64,000 bases of DNA from Nepenthes gracilis (Eukaryota > Streptophyta > Magnoliopsida > Caryophyllales > Nepenthaceae). Numbering within the stretch: position 1 is the first letter of the stretch; every line of letters begins with the position of its first letter. The translations under genes were made by a program, and so were the position numbers. Below, in pieces: positions 1 through 12,645 of this stretch. The notes under the pieces are model-generated. The model saw nothing but the letters and a program-made list of their open reading frames with translations. It was not told where the DNA came from and did no database searches. Where the stretch lies: contig BSYO01000009.1 in NCBI GenBank assembly GCA_033239525.1, forward strand, positions 17,319,299-17,383,298. Direction: 5' to 3'.

Positions 1-1183
1 TATTACGTTTTTCAATCCTTACTCTAATAGGGACGAGTATCCGACAACAACACCAAATAGTGTTCGTACGAAAAGAAATGAGAGAGAAAGTACGATGACT
101 GATCATAGAGAGTTTTTACGTGAAAAATCTTCTCTTAAATGAGAAGAAAAAAACTACAAAATTTTAGTTCGAGAACTTGTTTCACTATCTTGTGTTTGGT
201 TACAAAGAGGTTTCATAATGCGCTCAAATACAAAAGGCCGATGACTAAATGTGTGAAAACTCTTAAGAGTTACTCTTATAACACAAACCCTCTCTTTCTC
301 TTTCTTATCTTTCTCTATTACGGCTAATAAGAGTAAATATTTGGATCCTTTGTTTGGCAAACAGTTAACGTATTTATAGTGGGAAGCTTTCCTTTGAGAG
401 GAGTCCACATGGGATTGATGTGTGCAGAGAATCCTGCCACCAACTCTGCAAAGTCCTTTTTCCATGTTAGAAAAGTTACGTGCACGCCCTGCTGGTGTGA
501 CGTTTCTTTGTGATCGCGTTTCCATCATTTCATTTCCCTGACAGTCGCGGGGTTAGATGCCAAATCTCTGGTACACCAATTTTGCATGCAAAGTGGCGTC
601 CGAGACTTGTCTTGAGTCCACCGACTTAAATGGACTTTAAATCCATCATGCCATTTGGGCTGGTTTTGGCGTCTGGACCTCCTGAGTCTTTTGGACCTAT
701 TAGGTCTCTTTGATATCAGAGCCCAACTTTAGGGGAATGGACCTTATAAGTGGGCTCTAGAAACTCAGACCATGGCTGCCGTGGGGATGAAGTAGTGTTT
801 TAGGTGATTTATGGTGTTATTTTATACATTATTGTAAGGGAATGAGCATTTAATTAAGTGTAGATTAATAGCAAGTGGAATTATAATGGTGAGACCCATA
901 ACTAAGGTGGGTCGTGACTTTTGGCAAATTGGATGAGTGTGAGAGGGTAATGTTTATTGCATTAAGTAATACATATAAGAGGTGATTTCAAGGGAGGGCA
1001 AAAAAAAGGAAATTTGGGTTAAGTATAGTTGTTGGACAAAATCATAATTTTGTCACAAAATGTGAAAATGAAAGAGCAGGTTAGGATATAACGTTGACCT
1101 AGTAGATTGGGACTTGATTCATTATTATAGTTGTGTAATACCTCGACATTTTCAGTCGAGTATATTATTTAATTTAGTAGCAC

Positions 1184-1218
<35 letters not shown>

Positions 1219-1469
1219 TAATATTACACCTGCCTCCCATATTTCTCTATTTTCCAAATTCTTCCATGCCCTTCCCTAAAAAAATATATATTTTTTTTTA
1301 TTTTTTTAATAACAAAAAAAATTAGACATTTAATTTTCATCCAACACGACATCTTAAATACGCTTTATTATACCGCATCGCAGTGTCGCTGTGCTCCTCT
1401 TGATTCACCCTCTACCAAACACATCTTCCGCCCTATCACCTGCCTACCTTATCAGGCCTTTAGAACCAC
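1..1469. other. Repeat-derived region, no gene recognised
   Basis: I see no coding region here. Around 703-718 the text TATCAGAGCCC resembles the initiator-Met tRNA primer-binding site used by many Copia elements, so the left part may be the end of an old LTR and what follows its internal region. The short open frames at 139-327 (+) and 154-528 (-) show no recognisable domain. The part from about 780 to 1469 is AT-rich. LTR ends and a target-site duplication were not found, so the retroelement reading is weak. Confidence 0.3.
1184..1223. repeat. (TAA)n microsatellite
   Basis: About 13 near-perfect ATA/TAA units with one interruption (AACAAT) near the right end. A plain simple repeat. Confidence 0.85.
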
Positions 1470-1705
1470 CATGCCATCCGCAAATGAGGGCCGTTGCATC
1501 GCAATGACTTTAACACCATGTGAGCTGTTAAATTTTAAAATTAATTATCTATATTTTTATATAAAAAAATAAATATATATATATATTTAAATTTTATTTT
1601 TTTTTTATTATATAATAAATGTAAATCGTTAATTTTAAAATTTAATGATTCACGTGACGCCGTAGGCGCAGCAGCCCCATTCACTGCCATCGGATGATTT
1701 CTCCT
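1470..1705. repeat. Foldback / MITE-like inverted repeat
   Basis: The segment 1520-1560 and the reverse complement of 1613-1653 match closely; both run from GTGA into a shared core TTAAATTTTAAAATTAA. Weaker complementarity continues outward to about 1470 and 1705, where CATCCG on the left pairs with CGGATG on the right. The centre is almost pure A/T. This is the shape of a non-autonomous DNA transposon (MITE) or foldback element. I could not settle the target-site duplication, so the superfamily is unknown. Confidence 0.55.
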
Positions 1706-3199
1706 AAACAATTTATGTACTACAGCACCTACTCTCACCGACCCATGGAGTTGCTATGACAACTTACTTTTCAGAAATTTTATCTAAGCCATCCTCTCTT
1801 CTTTCACAGATGGCGCGAGAGCGGTAGAAATCAGAGAATGAAGAGAGAGAGAAAAGTGAGAGCCGGGATCGAATGAGAAGAGGAAAAAGATAAATCAGTA
1901 GTTTAATCCATTACAGCCGGTGCTCGCCGTTGCTGCCATTGCTGAAGATATCGCCGTCGACTGTTGAAACTGCTACTGGAAGTCGCCATGCTACAATGTT
2001 GCTGCTGCTACTGAGAAGACAGAAAACATCAAGCAAGTGATTTTTCATGTCTCACTTAATTGCGGTTGATTTCCTCAGATTCTTAAACATCTGCGATTTT
2101 CCTTGTCCAATTTGATCCACATGTTGTTCCTCCTTCCCGTAATAAGAAGAACAAACAAAGAGAGAGAGGAGGACGATCGAAATCGTGAATAGGACACGAT
2201 TCCATAGAAAATCTCGTTAATCGTGAAAAGAATCGAAATTACCTGGAGGTTCGAGTGGCAAATACCGTCGTACCGCACCGAATTACCGTCTGGCGAAGGA
2301 CAATGATGGAGAAGAAGAAAGAAAAAGGATGGGGGGGGGAGGGAGAAGAATATATAAATATATATATTAAAAATATATATGTTATATTAATGGTTAATAT
2401 TATATTATATTATATTATGTGTTAATAGTTATATATGTTATATTAATGGTATATTCGGAAACGGGTCAGTCAAATATTCAGTTGGATAAGAAATTCAAAT
2501 GTTAATGGTTTAACAGAATATACTACGGAGCCAATTGGATCTCAGCATTTGAATACATGAATTAAGTAATAAAATCTAAATAGTTAGATATTATGAGGTC
2601 ATAATGAACTGCTTAATGGATTGATATGGAAGAATGGCCAAAACAACTTTATACTTGGTATTTAGGTGGTCATATTATTAAAAAGAGATAGTCGTTACAC
2701 ACTACAAGTAATATATCTTACCACTGATCCAAAGTAAAATCATGCACGTGTATCGATTTTAGGTATAAACTAGTCAAACGGTATCTCTAATTATAAATAA
2801 AACCCCTCCCAAAAGAAAAGAAAGGAGAAAAATACTTCTCAATTAATCGAGTACATAAAAGGAGTATATCTCTCCAAACATACACTCATCTCTATCCTCT
2901 TTCATTTCCTACATTTTTTTTCTCAATATCTTTTTAAATCTATTTGAAAAATCATTAATTTGAATATCATCGAATATATCAAGGAACGAATCACATATAC
3001 ATCTTATATTCAATTTATTTTATTATAGTGCGTAGGATTCTATTTTCTAATTTCAAAAATCGGACTGATCTGTCATTTGTAAACCTAAGTGAAATAGTCG
3101 GTTCTGTAATTCGTACAACAATTTAGATTTTCAAAACGCATTAATATATATATATATATATGTATCTATGTATGTATGTATATATGTATGTATATATAT
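1706..3199. other. Intergenic / decayed LTR sequence
   Basis: No coding region recognised. Around 1800-2030 there is a GA-rich then GC-richer stretch without a usable reading frame. At 2790-3000 a TATAAATAAA motif is followed by a purine tract and then a pyrimidine tract, which looks like the promoter-to-3'-end part of an old gypsy LTR with no clear boundaries. At 2341-2460 there is very AT-rich low-complexity sequence. Confidence 0.3.
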
Positions 3200-3200
3200 A
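3141..3200. repeat. TA / TATG microsatellite
   Basis: Alternating TA units followed by TATG/TATC tetranucleotide units and more TA. It sits at the left edge of the family-A LTR at 3200-4892 and may mark where that LTR was truncated. Confidence 0.8.
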
Positions 3201-4892
3201 CTTGAGCAGCCTCACTACCAACCTTCTCAACCTGCAAGTGGTCTCGAGCTACTAATTTGAAGGAGGTTTGTAAAATATAAAAATAAGAGTGAGTCAATTA
3301 TTTAATAAGACATATAATTTATATAATTAAGCATATAATTTAACTCAAAATTATACGATAAAGAATATGATTAAATTTCATATGCAAAACCAAAGGATAT
3401 CCATGACAGCCATATATAATTTCAAATTGATAACTTAGTTTCTGATTCTAGTCAATACACAGTGAAAATATACTCAAATCATACTAATTCTTTTAGACCA
3501 AAGGCTAGTAGGGTATTACCGATAAATGAACAAATAATAAAAATTTAAGTTATATTTATTTCCATACAACCAAAGGCCTTATACTACTATTCAATATCTA
3601 TATGTGGGTTGTCGTAAATATACCCTACAGACGATGCCGAACGTCGTTTATATGCCACAAATGATAGGTTTGAACCTCAATTACTATTATAATATATTAA
3701 GATATATTATAATATATTACCACTAATTTTTTTATAATGATCCGATATATAAACAAATAAAAACTCTACATAATTATAAATGATCTTTATATTTTCTCAT
3801 TTTGAAGAAAATATTCTTAATATTTTCACAAGTTATAGAGTTTTTCTTTAAAATATTTTAATTACTTGTGATGTAATGACTTAAAATTCTATAAAAATTT
3901 AAACTTGCTTATTTTAAAACATGTAATGCTACATTATAAGATTTTCAAATAAGAATTGTAGAAAAATTAGCAATATTTTGTGATTTCAACATTTTATTTT
4001 CATTAACAAATATATAGGGGTAAATTAATGAGTTTTCAGAACATATAAGATATATACTTAGTGATTTTAAGCATGTAGGAGTATAATATATAAATTTAAA
4101 ATATTCAAGAATCATTTAAATATGATTTTAGCACATATATAAGTTGTGGTATAGAAGAATAGTTTAACAATATACTATATATGGGGTTAGATATGAATTT
4201 CATATAATATTATAGAAAAATAAGAGAATAGTATATGTATGTGATTAATAAACAGCTTAAGTATAAAATACAGTATGTATAAGTATTTAAAATAATAAAT
4301 ATATAAAAAAGTAAAAAAAATTCAACAGTAAAGAAAACGAGGCTTCAGATGCACTTGTATTGATTTCAAATTTACCAAAATTTTACTTGGATTTATTTCA
4401 AATAGTATTCTCTAGTATTTTCTCTCTCCATCTCTTTATTCTCCAGAAATATTTCTCTCTCTTTTCTCAAAATCTGATAGAAAAATAATCAAAAATTAAT
4501 CAAATGTGATTAATATGGAGACAGGTGCACATGTACTCCTTAGGCGCGCATTGGGCACCATGACAAAACACGGTGGCATATGAGCATTATATCAGGCACA
4601 CATCAAGTCTTGGTAATCTGCTAGTAGTATATTCAAGCATCTCTCGGGTATGCTTTTGGTGCAAGTATTTTGCCAGAGTGCACTCAAATTTCGATCAGGC
4701 GTCTGTGAAGGGCAATCTTTTTACAAAGAATACGCATGTATGTGCATCAAGTGCCAATCAAATGCCATTCCACCTAGCGTGACTCGATCCAAAAATGACT
4801 TTGACTCACTTTCTTCCTTTGATATCAATTTCATTTATCCCAATTTAATTAATTATAACAAAAATTAAAATTTATGAAAGTCGTACTTTACA
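3200..4892 (+). repeat. LTR, family A copy 1 (Ty3/gypsy type), 5'-truncated
   Basis: This stretch aligns by eye with the LTR inside the CTR1 gene (30152-32231) and with 58433-60786. Shared landmarks in the same order are CTACTAATTTGAAGGAGG followed by a run ending AAGAGTGAG, then an AGTAGGGTATTACC-type block, CATACAACCAAAGGCCTTA, a TTCTCTCTC pyrimidine tract, a GGCGCGCATTGGGCA block and a closing ACTTTACA. The first ~450 bp present in the CTR1 copy are missing or unrecognisable. Many changes are C-to-T or G-to-A, as in an old methylated copy. The open frames at 4573-4868 lie inside the LTR and are not genes. Confidence 0.7.
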
Positions 4893-5231
4893 ATCCATGT
4901 GTCGAATTCTATAACATTTAAATTTAGTAGAATTTATGATATTTATTATTATTTAATATTTAGATCGTTTACACTGATATTTGTATTAGAAAATCTCTTT
5001 GTCTCTCATTACGTCAAACTTTGGAAAATTTTCGCTTATTATTGGTAAATTCTTTTTATCCTTATGATATGAGGTTCCAATGTGACTTATCTTACTTTTA
5101 CTTTTTAGTTATGATTATGATAAGTTATAAATTCTCGTATAGAGTTATTATTATATTTTATACTATTGTTGTGACTTTTATATTTTACACGTTGTTCCAG
5201 TATATTTATTGTTTATTATCTGTTTTTAATT
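4893..5231. other. Short AT-rich gap between two LTRs
   Basis: I see nothing functional here. The open frame starting at 5021 is rich in F, Y, I and L because of base composition and crosses into the next LTR. Confidence 0.5.
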
Positions 5232-7472
5232 TGTCACGAATTTGGATTAAGTAGGTTAAATAATTAAACGATTAAATCCTAAATAATAAATAAATAAATT
5301 TTAAACCAGTTGTGACGAACCGAGCATACAAATGATCCAAACATAACCCATACAAAATGTCATTGGGTAATCGTTCGGACAAATAATCATGACTTACTCC
5401 AAATAGTCGTAAAACAAATATTCAAAAGATAACAACAACTCATCCACATAATGCAATAACTTGAAAATTTTTAATATACAGTCCAAAGTCTACATTCAGT
5501 CAACTCCAACATCCAACAATAGCCCTAAACAAAACCATCTGTCATAATAAAGATACACCCGACGTCATCAAAATCTAAATAGATATAATACTCACCAGAA
5601 AATATGATGTTGCGTCGAATCTCATCCTACTTCTGCAATGAATGTGAGGTCTTTACTCTAAAGGGATAAAGTATAAAATATGATCCTAAAATTTAATAAG
5701 TAGTATATAAATATAACAAATGTGTCCAATAAATTAGAGGGAGAGTTCGAGAATAATGTTAAATCAGACAACATAAATGGATCCAATCGCCAATATCAAA
5801 ATTCAATTTATCAAACTTAAAATAGAATCTAATATTAGAAAACTAATGATAGTTATGTATTCAAATCGTATATCAAATCAAAATAAATATCAGATCAAAA
5901 AATAATTCTCTTAGGACATATGTATATATAGCAGAAATGATTCGGTGATCAAATTAGATAATAAATATCCAATCACGTGTCCAATCAAATACATAATCAA
6001 ATTGTGATCAGAGATAAAATCCAATAGCCAGATGATCTAATCGCATGTGTGGATAATAAAAATCGGATCAGTACCATAAACAGATAATTCAGAGTTCAGA
6101 TCAAAACATATAATCAAAATCAAATGTATGAGACATACTAAAATCCATCTGTGAGCAAAAATTGGTGAATCTCAAAATCAAAATCCAAATCAAAGTTTGT
6201 ATACAAATTCATGTAGAAATGCAAAGTAAATACTAAATTTGAATTACGATTATTTAAAGATTAACTTGAAAAAATAGTTACTCATAACTTGGGTAACCTT
6301 ATGTCAAATCAAATGCAGATAAGGCTAGTATGTTAGGCTATCGATATATTCTGTCTGCCATAGATAATATTACTCACTATATTTTACTATCCGCAATTTT
6401 GGGTGTAATTTCTCTAATTGTTATTTATTAGGACGTTTAAATATATTAAATTCTATTTTAAATACCGAACAGAGGGGCAGGTCACTACAATAGAGCCTTT
6501 TCTATCAGCAAAAAGGAATTTTAGATAATAGATATCTTTTTATCCGGAGCTGGCCAGATAACAGATAGTAGTGACCACAATCTCGGAGACATGCATGTGA
6601 AAATGTACGATTCAATGTAAGTTTCATACTCGTTTTTGTATGAATATACCGATATAAAAATATATAATATCAAATATTTTTTAAATTTTTATAAAATAGT
6701 AAAACCCTCCAAAAATCACAAAATCCCAACAAAACCCCAAATCGACTGGTAAATCATACATACATATATAGGATAAACAGATTGGATATATAAAATAACA
6801 TGTATATTAGTAAAATCTCCAAATAATAGTTAAAATATATTAGATGCTAAATTAGATCAAAGATAGGGATTATAGGTACTTATCTTAATTTTATACCAAA
6901 TAAATCAGATAAAAAAATGTTTCAAAGTGTTTGAACGCTGCTTTCTCTCTCCTACCGCATGCTCTCCCTTGTGCCTCTACCTACCCCCTCTCTCTTCCTT
7001 TTCCTTCTCTTCCTCCCACATGACTCCATTCTCTTTTTCTCCTCTCTCTCTCACTGCTCCTTCTTCTTCTTCTTCTCTGCACGCTACTCTCCTATGCCTT
7101 TGCCTCCCTCTCTCTTTCTCCCTTTTCCTTCGCTTTTTTCTTTCCCCTCTCTTCATTCTTTCTTTCTCTTTTCCCCTTTGCTTTTGCCATATACCTCCCC
7201 CTTTCCCGTTTTTATCTTTTCTTTTCTTCTTTCTTTCATTTTTTGCCTTTTCCTTTTCTCGTTTTTCCATTTTTCTTATTTATTTACCATTTATTTCTTT
7301 TCTTTTTTTTAACCAGCACTTGGGCATCAACATCGGTATGCCTCAGGCGATAACAGACTAATCCAAATATTTTTTAAAATTTTATAATATTTAATTAATT
7401 TTTATCATATCTAAATTATCCAAAATCATAATTAATATTAAAATAATTCAAATAAAAATATGAAATGTTACA
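5232..7472 (+). repeat. Probable solo LTR, family B copy 1 (Ty3/gypsy type)
   Basis: It starts TGTCACGAATTTGG and ends AAATGTTACA, the TG...CA ends expected of an LTR. Family-B copies at 11693-12645 (+) and 12646-14353 (-) share this start and long internal blocks, such as the ATCCAAATC-rich region near 5760-6200 and the block around 6480-6730 (TTTCATACTCGTTTTTGTATGAA). The flanks read taatt and caatt, four of five bases alike, a possible worn target-site duplication. No internal coding region or second LTR follows, which suggests a solo LTR left by unequal recombination. Confidence 0.6.
6940..7312 (+). repeat. Polypyrimidine tract inside family-B LTR
   Basis: About 370 bp are overwhelmingly C and T on the + strand, with many CTCTCT, TTCTTC and CCCTTT runs. 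This produces artefactual overlapping open frames on both strands, rich in S, F, L and P on + and in E, R, K and G on -, which I do not regard as genes. Family-A LTRs carry a shorter pyrimidine tract in the matching place. Confidence 0.8.
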
Positions 7473-8349
7473 CAATTATTATTATTTATTGGATATTTGG
7501 TTCACAATTATATTTTATTAGCTCTAAATTTGAGTTGATTATATAGTGGTAGTGGGAGGATTTTATTTTTACTACAGGACTTTTAGATAAAAATGATTTC
7601 GGAAACTAATTGTTGTCATCACAGCTAGTGACAAATATGATGTATTATTGATAGAAGTTTTGGTAATTTCTTTCATATTGCGATCCATAAATTTTGAGTA
7701 GCTTTTATTTAAGTGGATATTTGCTTGAAGTCTAAATTAGAATATGTTAAAATCATGATGGATGTTTAATAAATTTATATTTATTATTTTTTGCTTGAGC
7801 GATTTGGGTTTGATTTGATAATTAGGGTTCGAGTTATCAAAACTTATCATTACATGATCATTTATTTATTGACCTATACTTGAATCGATTATTATTGATG
7901 TTTAAATCTTATTGGTAAGTTTAGGGGATCATATAAAGACATTATGATTTTAAAAAATATAACCTAATAAACCTTTGTGTAAATTATGATTTTTCAATAC
8001 CAGTTTTATTTCCAGTGGTTGAGGTATATCAATATTGTGGATGGATTCTTATAATATGAAAATATCATAGATTTCACCAAGGGGTGTTAGGCTTAGACAT
8101 GTATTATGCTATGAGTGTTAGGGATTTTTCGTATCATTGAATTGTGGGAAGAAGGTGCCCAATAGTAGTAGTTGCATGTCAATTGGTGAATATTGAGACC
8201 ACATGCGAGTTACCTAGTTAAAGGGCTAGTCGTAAATATGTTAATATTTGGCTCAAAATAGTAGAAAAAGATTTGAGGAGAATTCATTGACATCAATATC
8301 ATGATGAGTTGTGATGAGATCTCTATCATATTGAACTTTGGAGGAAACT
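7473..8349. other. AT-rich region, nothing recognised
   Basis: No coding similarity was seen on either strand. The composition resembles the flanking LTRs, so it may be old internal sequence of one of them. A TGTTAGGGAT at 8116 could be an alternative left end for the LTR-like sequence that follows. Confidence 0.35.
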
Positions 8350-9300
8350 GTAAGGGCCATTTTTTATAATTGGTATATTTCATTGTCTTTCGTCGAAGTG
8401 CTGCATCAACATAATTTCGTAACTGTCTGTTCTGGCTTCCAGGAGTATTGTGCTTGCCGTGAGTTTTCCACCCGCTCGAGCCCAAAATCCGGAAGCCCTG
8501 TGCTCCCGTGAGCTCTCAATGCGTTCGAGCGTAAATTTCTGAAACACCTCGCTCGCTACGCACCTCCTTCTCGCTCCAGCGTGGTTCAAGCGCCGCGGTA
8601 ACGCGTAGATTTTTTAAAGTTATTTTTCGAGCCCTCTATATATATGCACCTTAATTCTTTCGCCCTAACACTTGATTGATGATTTTGGAGCACCTCCCAT
8701 TGAGAAATATTCATCACTTTCATCAATAAACGTGTTCCAATTGAGAAAATCGATGTTTCATAATTGTGTTTCATGTGCTATTGGTTTTCTCACTACTTTC
8801 TCTTTATCAATTCATCACTTCTACCCTTCTACCTTTGTTGGTGATGTCGGTATATTAAAGAAGGGGATTCGGTCGTGTTTGGCAATTTAGGTGGCTCGAG
8901 AGGAAAGATTAACGTAAAGATCAGAAGGTGTCCGATTTCGTTACTGTGGGCAAATCCAATGAGTTCTTTGGTTGGGATTACAAAATATTAGTAAGTTGAC
9001 TAAATTAGTACGTTGACTAAATTAGTACGTTGTTACCACCCGATCTATACGTTCATTTTCATAGTACATTTATTCTCTAATCGCTAAAACTCGGAGGATT
9101 TTTCTTGATTATTGTGGGTATCAAACTTTTCCTTCGTTATCAAAAAGATTGCCTTTTATTGTTATTACTTTATTTTTATACTCATATTGCTCGTATCATT
9201 TAGATATAAATATTCATTACATGTATTAAATATTTAATTTTGTACAGCTTCCACTAATATTGCACGGGGTTGAAAATTATTGTATAAGTTGAGACGAAAC
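8350..9300 (+). repeat. LTR-like region, family C copy (SIRE-like Copia), decayed
   Basis: The part near 8885-9290 aligns with the reverse complement of 16840-17936. Shared points in order are GGCTCGAGAGGAAAGATTAACGT, AAGGTGTCCGATTTCGTTAC, GGCAAATCCAATGAGTTCTTTGG, TACCACCCG and GCTTCCACTA. The same blocks also recur at about 54600-55035. The left boundary is not sharp. A gag-like region follows at once, so this is probably the 5' LTR of the relic ending near 11367. Confidence 0.5.
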
Positions 9301-9359
9301 GTCCATTTTTAATTTGTATAAGAGACTTACCACAATCCGCGACCCCCGATCTAAATGTA

Positions 9360-11220
9360 AATAAGTGGATCGCTATTTGTACATTCCTTCTTTGATAGGA
9401 ACAACTATACCTATTGGAAGATTCAGATGAGAGCCTTCATCAAATCGATGGATGAACGTGTGTGGACTAATACCCAAACAAGGTGAACTCCACCCAAAAG
9501 TAGTTATGAATCAAAAGTTCTGTCTTTGTGATTAAAAGAAAAATTTGATACTTGTGATTAGAACAGTAAGGGATTACATGCTATTTTTATAGTCATATCT
9601 CTCGAAGAGTTTAAATGCATATCTATGTGTAAGACATCAAAAGAAATTTGGGACATTCTTAAAATTATCCACGAAGGTACTAAATTGGTTAAAAATTTTA
9701 AATTATAAATGCTTACCACTAGGTTCGAAGAAATAATAATGCAAGATGATGAGGCATTTGATAAATTCTATACCCAATCAAATGATATTGTAATTTAGGA
9801 GAATGAATCCCTGAAAATAGAATTGTTAAAAAAGTTATTAGATCGCTCCCTGAACAATTTAAACATAAAGTCACCACTATTAAAGAAAGTAAAGACCTTG
9901 ATAAAATGAAGATCAAAGAACCTGTAGGATCCCTTTAAACTTATGAGTACTCACTTTCACAGTCAAAAAATAAATAAATCGATTGCACTAAAATCTGTTA
10001 GGGAATGGATAAACTGGAACTCCGATGAAGAATCATGTAGCGATGACGATTTTTTCTTGTTTATTAAGAACTTTAAAAAATTCTTAAAGAATAATAAATT
10101 TTCATCAGACAAATCAAATAAGGATTTAAAAAAATCTCCTAAATCTGAGAAGAAAGATCAACGTGAATTTAAAGAATCAAAATAAAAAAAATATCCAAAA
10201 TATTCAATACCATAAGTGTAAAGGTTTTGGTCATTATCGTGTTGAATGCCCAAACCTTTAAATGCCAATAATGTCAAACCTTTAAAATTAATGTGACATT
10301 GAGTGATGACGAAGAAGAAGAGGTTAAAAAATACTTTGAAAATGACCCCATTAAGTACATGGCCTTTTATGACCTCAATGTATGAAAATAACGAACATTT
10401 AGAAATAAGTCTTAAACTATCCGATGGTTCTGAGAACGAGTCAGAATTTAAATTGTATGACCTTAAGGATGCTTATAATAAATTATTTACAGAATGTCTA
10501 CAGATCAAGAAAACAAATGTGTTATTAAAGCATAAATTGGCAAAAATAGACAAAGAAAAATTAGCTCTTAAATCCGAATTAGATTCCAAAGTTTAAGAAG
10601 TTGAGAATCTGAAAAACCATTTTACTGAAAAAATCATGATTCTTGAATCTGATTTAGAGGCTATTCAAAATGATTTGAAATAATTTACAAATGGGTCCAA
10701 AAATTTAGGCCATATATTTGGTTTGGGACAAATAAGAGGAAATAAAATCAGGTTGAGTTACTCAAAAATTTCTTAAATGCCAATGTTAATTTTAAAACTG
10801 TTTTTATCCGGTCCACGTCCATCCCAAGAGAAAAAAGTCCCTCATTTGCTTATATTGACAAATTGTCCAGAAGTTCGCCAAAGAAGGGTACTAATGTACA
10901 AAACTATCAAAATTTAACAAGCATGAAAAAGTTCGGTCTTAATTCCACTAAGAAGCAAATATACCCTTTTGATAGTTATGCCAAATTTGTTCCAACGTGT
11001 CATGAATGTAGAATTATTAACCATATTCGTCCCTATTACCCCGTATCATTACGTCAAAATAAGTTTCGACAGAACTCTAAAATAGAGTATCTGATTCAAC
11101 ACATCTAACATTTAAATGATCAAGTGATAAATTTAAGTAACGTCATAAAATGTGGTAAAAAATTATGGATCAAGAAGAGTTAGTTCCATTACCCTTTGGT
11201 CATCCGTGACAAAAAAAGAG
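9360..11220 (+). pseudogene. Decayed SIRE-like Copia gag remnant
   Basis: Translated in broken frames, this resembles plant Copia gag of the Maximus/SIRE lineage. It begins with YWKIQMRAFIKSMDERVW near 9413. A middle part follows around FDKFYTQSNDI, then an acidic stretch near 10020-10060. A zinc-knuckle remnant HKCKGFGHYRVEC lies at 10213-10250, where the first Cys reads Tyr (TAC). A coiled-coil-like K/E/L-rich open segment lies at 10303-10596, and a second knuckle-like CHECRIINHIRPYY at about 11000-11037 has lost its last Cys. Several stops and frameshifts interrupt it, and no protease, integrase or RT follows, so pol is deleted. Confidence 0.65.
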
Positions 11221-11239
11221 GGAGTAAAGGTGTCTCACT

Positions 11240-11367
11240 ATGTCATTTGAGGGGGACATAGGGGGAGATTGTATTATTTTTGGTAAGGAGAGATACTATT
11301 TTTGTGAGGGGGAGGTTAGAGATACTATTTTTTTGAGGGGGAGGATACTATTTTTGTGAGGGGAGAG
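11240..11367 (+). repeat. G-rich polypurine tract with three tandem units
   Basis: GAGGGGGACATAGGGGGAGATT is followed by three tandem, imperfect units of about 23-29 bp, each reading ATACTATTTTTGTGAGGGGGAGG or close to it (about 11290-11318, 11319-11344, 11345-11367). Copia elements have a G-rich polypurine tract just before the 3' LTR that primes plus-strand DNA synthesis, and this fits that place at the end of the gag relic. The tandem multiplication is unusual. Confidence 0.45.
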
Positions 11368-11692
11368 TTCTTCTTAGATTTTTGTGATGTTTGTATTTCT
11401 TTTACTGATTTCATATCGTCTAATGCTGTGCCTTCATTCATTTTGTTGCTGCATGATATCTTCCTTTTCTATTACTACTATTATATTATCTTGTATTATA
11501 CCTATTTGTACTAACCATGTTTGCCCAGGCAATACAGCTAGTCTCGACGGGGAGTCACAACATTGACACAATAATGCTAGTCTAGATTTTTACGTTTACT
11601 TATTGTATTATTTCTATTTCTTCCTAGGTGTATATGTTTATATATACGGATTCTATCTCGATGGTGTCTGAACCCATATTTCTCTTATATTT
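11368..11692. other. Gap between Copia relic and family-B LTR pair
   Basis: No gene is recognised. The sequence is T-rich with CTTCATTCATTTTGTTGCTGCATGA, which resembles downstream non-coding sequence of SIRE-like elements, but I cannot show an LTR here. Confidence 0.3.
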
Positions 11693-12645
11693 TGTCATGA
11701 ACTCGAACTAAACAGATTAATTAAATAATTAAATATACTTTAATTATTAATCTTATAATTTCTAAAATCCGAGTGTGACCACAAATATACAAAACTCTAT
11801 AAAATTATATAATTCACATATGACCTGATCAGATAATATATATGTGACCTACTCTACAAAATAGTCGTAATGGGATAACCATATAAAGATAATACTCATC
11901 CACATAAGAAATTAATCCAATAAATTTCTTAATATACAAAACCATAGCCCATACTCGACTGACTCCAATATCTCATAACAATCCACATAAAATTTATTCA
12001 TACCCGACACATGGTTGATAATATCAAAGTCTAAAAATATGGCACTCACCAGAGGTGTACAATATTGTGCCCAAACTCCTTGTACTACTGCGATGAAGTA
12101 GATCCTCTATTCTGAAGGGATAAAATAGAAGAATAAGTCTAATACCCAATAAGTATCATAATAAATAAATGAGTTCGAAGAATCAAAAGGAGGGTCAAAT
12201 AGATAAATCTAAATCGTCGATAAATAATTAAAAATTTTAAATCTAAAATCCAATAGTAGTCTCGTACTCAAATTAAATATTCAAATGCAAGGCAAACATC
12301 CAATTTAAAAAACAGTACTCGTCGGAACATATATATATAAAATAGAGGTGATTTGGACCGATTTCAATGTGCCGATATCCAATCCAAGTCCAAATCCAAG
12401 GCCCAATCAGCTCATGATTTAGGACAAAGTCCGATAGCCGAATGATCCAATAACGTGTATCGAAATCGAAGCAGCATCATGATAATTTTGCAAAGATTCG
12501 GATCAAAATATATGGTCAAATAATTTATACGAGATATACTAAGCCCAATTGTAGGCACAATTGGCGAATTTTAAATCCAAATCCAAAAATCCATGTCCAA
12601 TATAAATTTATGCAATGATACAAAATCATGCATCAATTTAAGTTT
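11693..12645 (+). repeat. Truncated LTR, family B copy 2
   Basis: It begins TGTCATGAACTCGAACTAAACAG, matching the start of the family-B LTR at 5232. It follows that copy through ACTCACCAG, the GGGATAAAATAGA block and GATTTGGACCGATTTC, then stops matching near 12645 after roughly 950 bp. From there the sequence continues as the reverse complement of the same family. Confidence 0.65.

Noticed and set aside
154..528. Minus-strand 124-codon frame near the left end
   Set aside because: No recognisable domain, low-complexity K/E patches, and the region looks repeat-derived.
5021..5254. 77-codon hydrophobic frame resembling a membrane protein
   Set aside because: The F/Y/I/L richness follows from A/T composition, and the frame ends inside the family-B LTR.
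6927..7361. Overlapping open frames on both strands (144, 117 and 97 codons)
   Set aside because: They arise from a polypyrimidine tract; the residues are almost only S, F, L, P on one strand and E, K, R, G on the other, with no domain.
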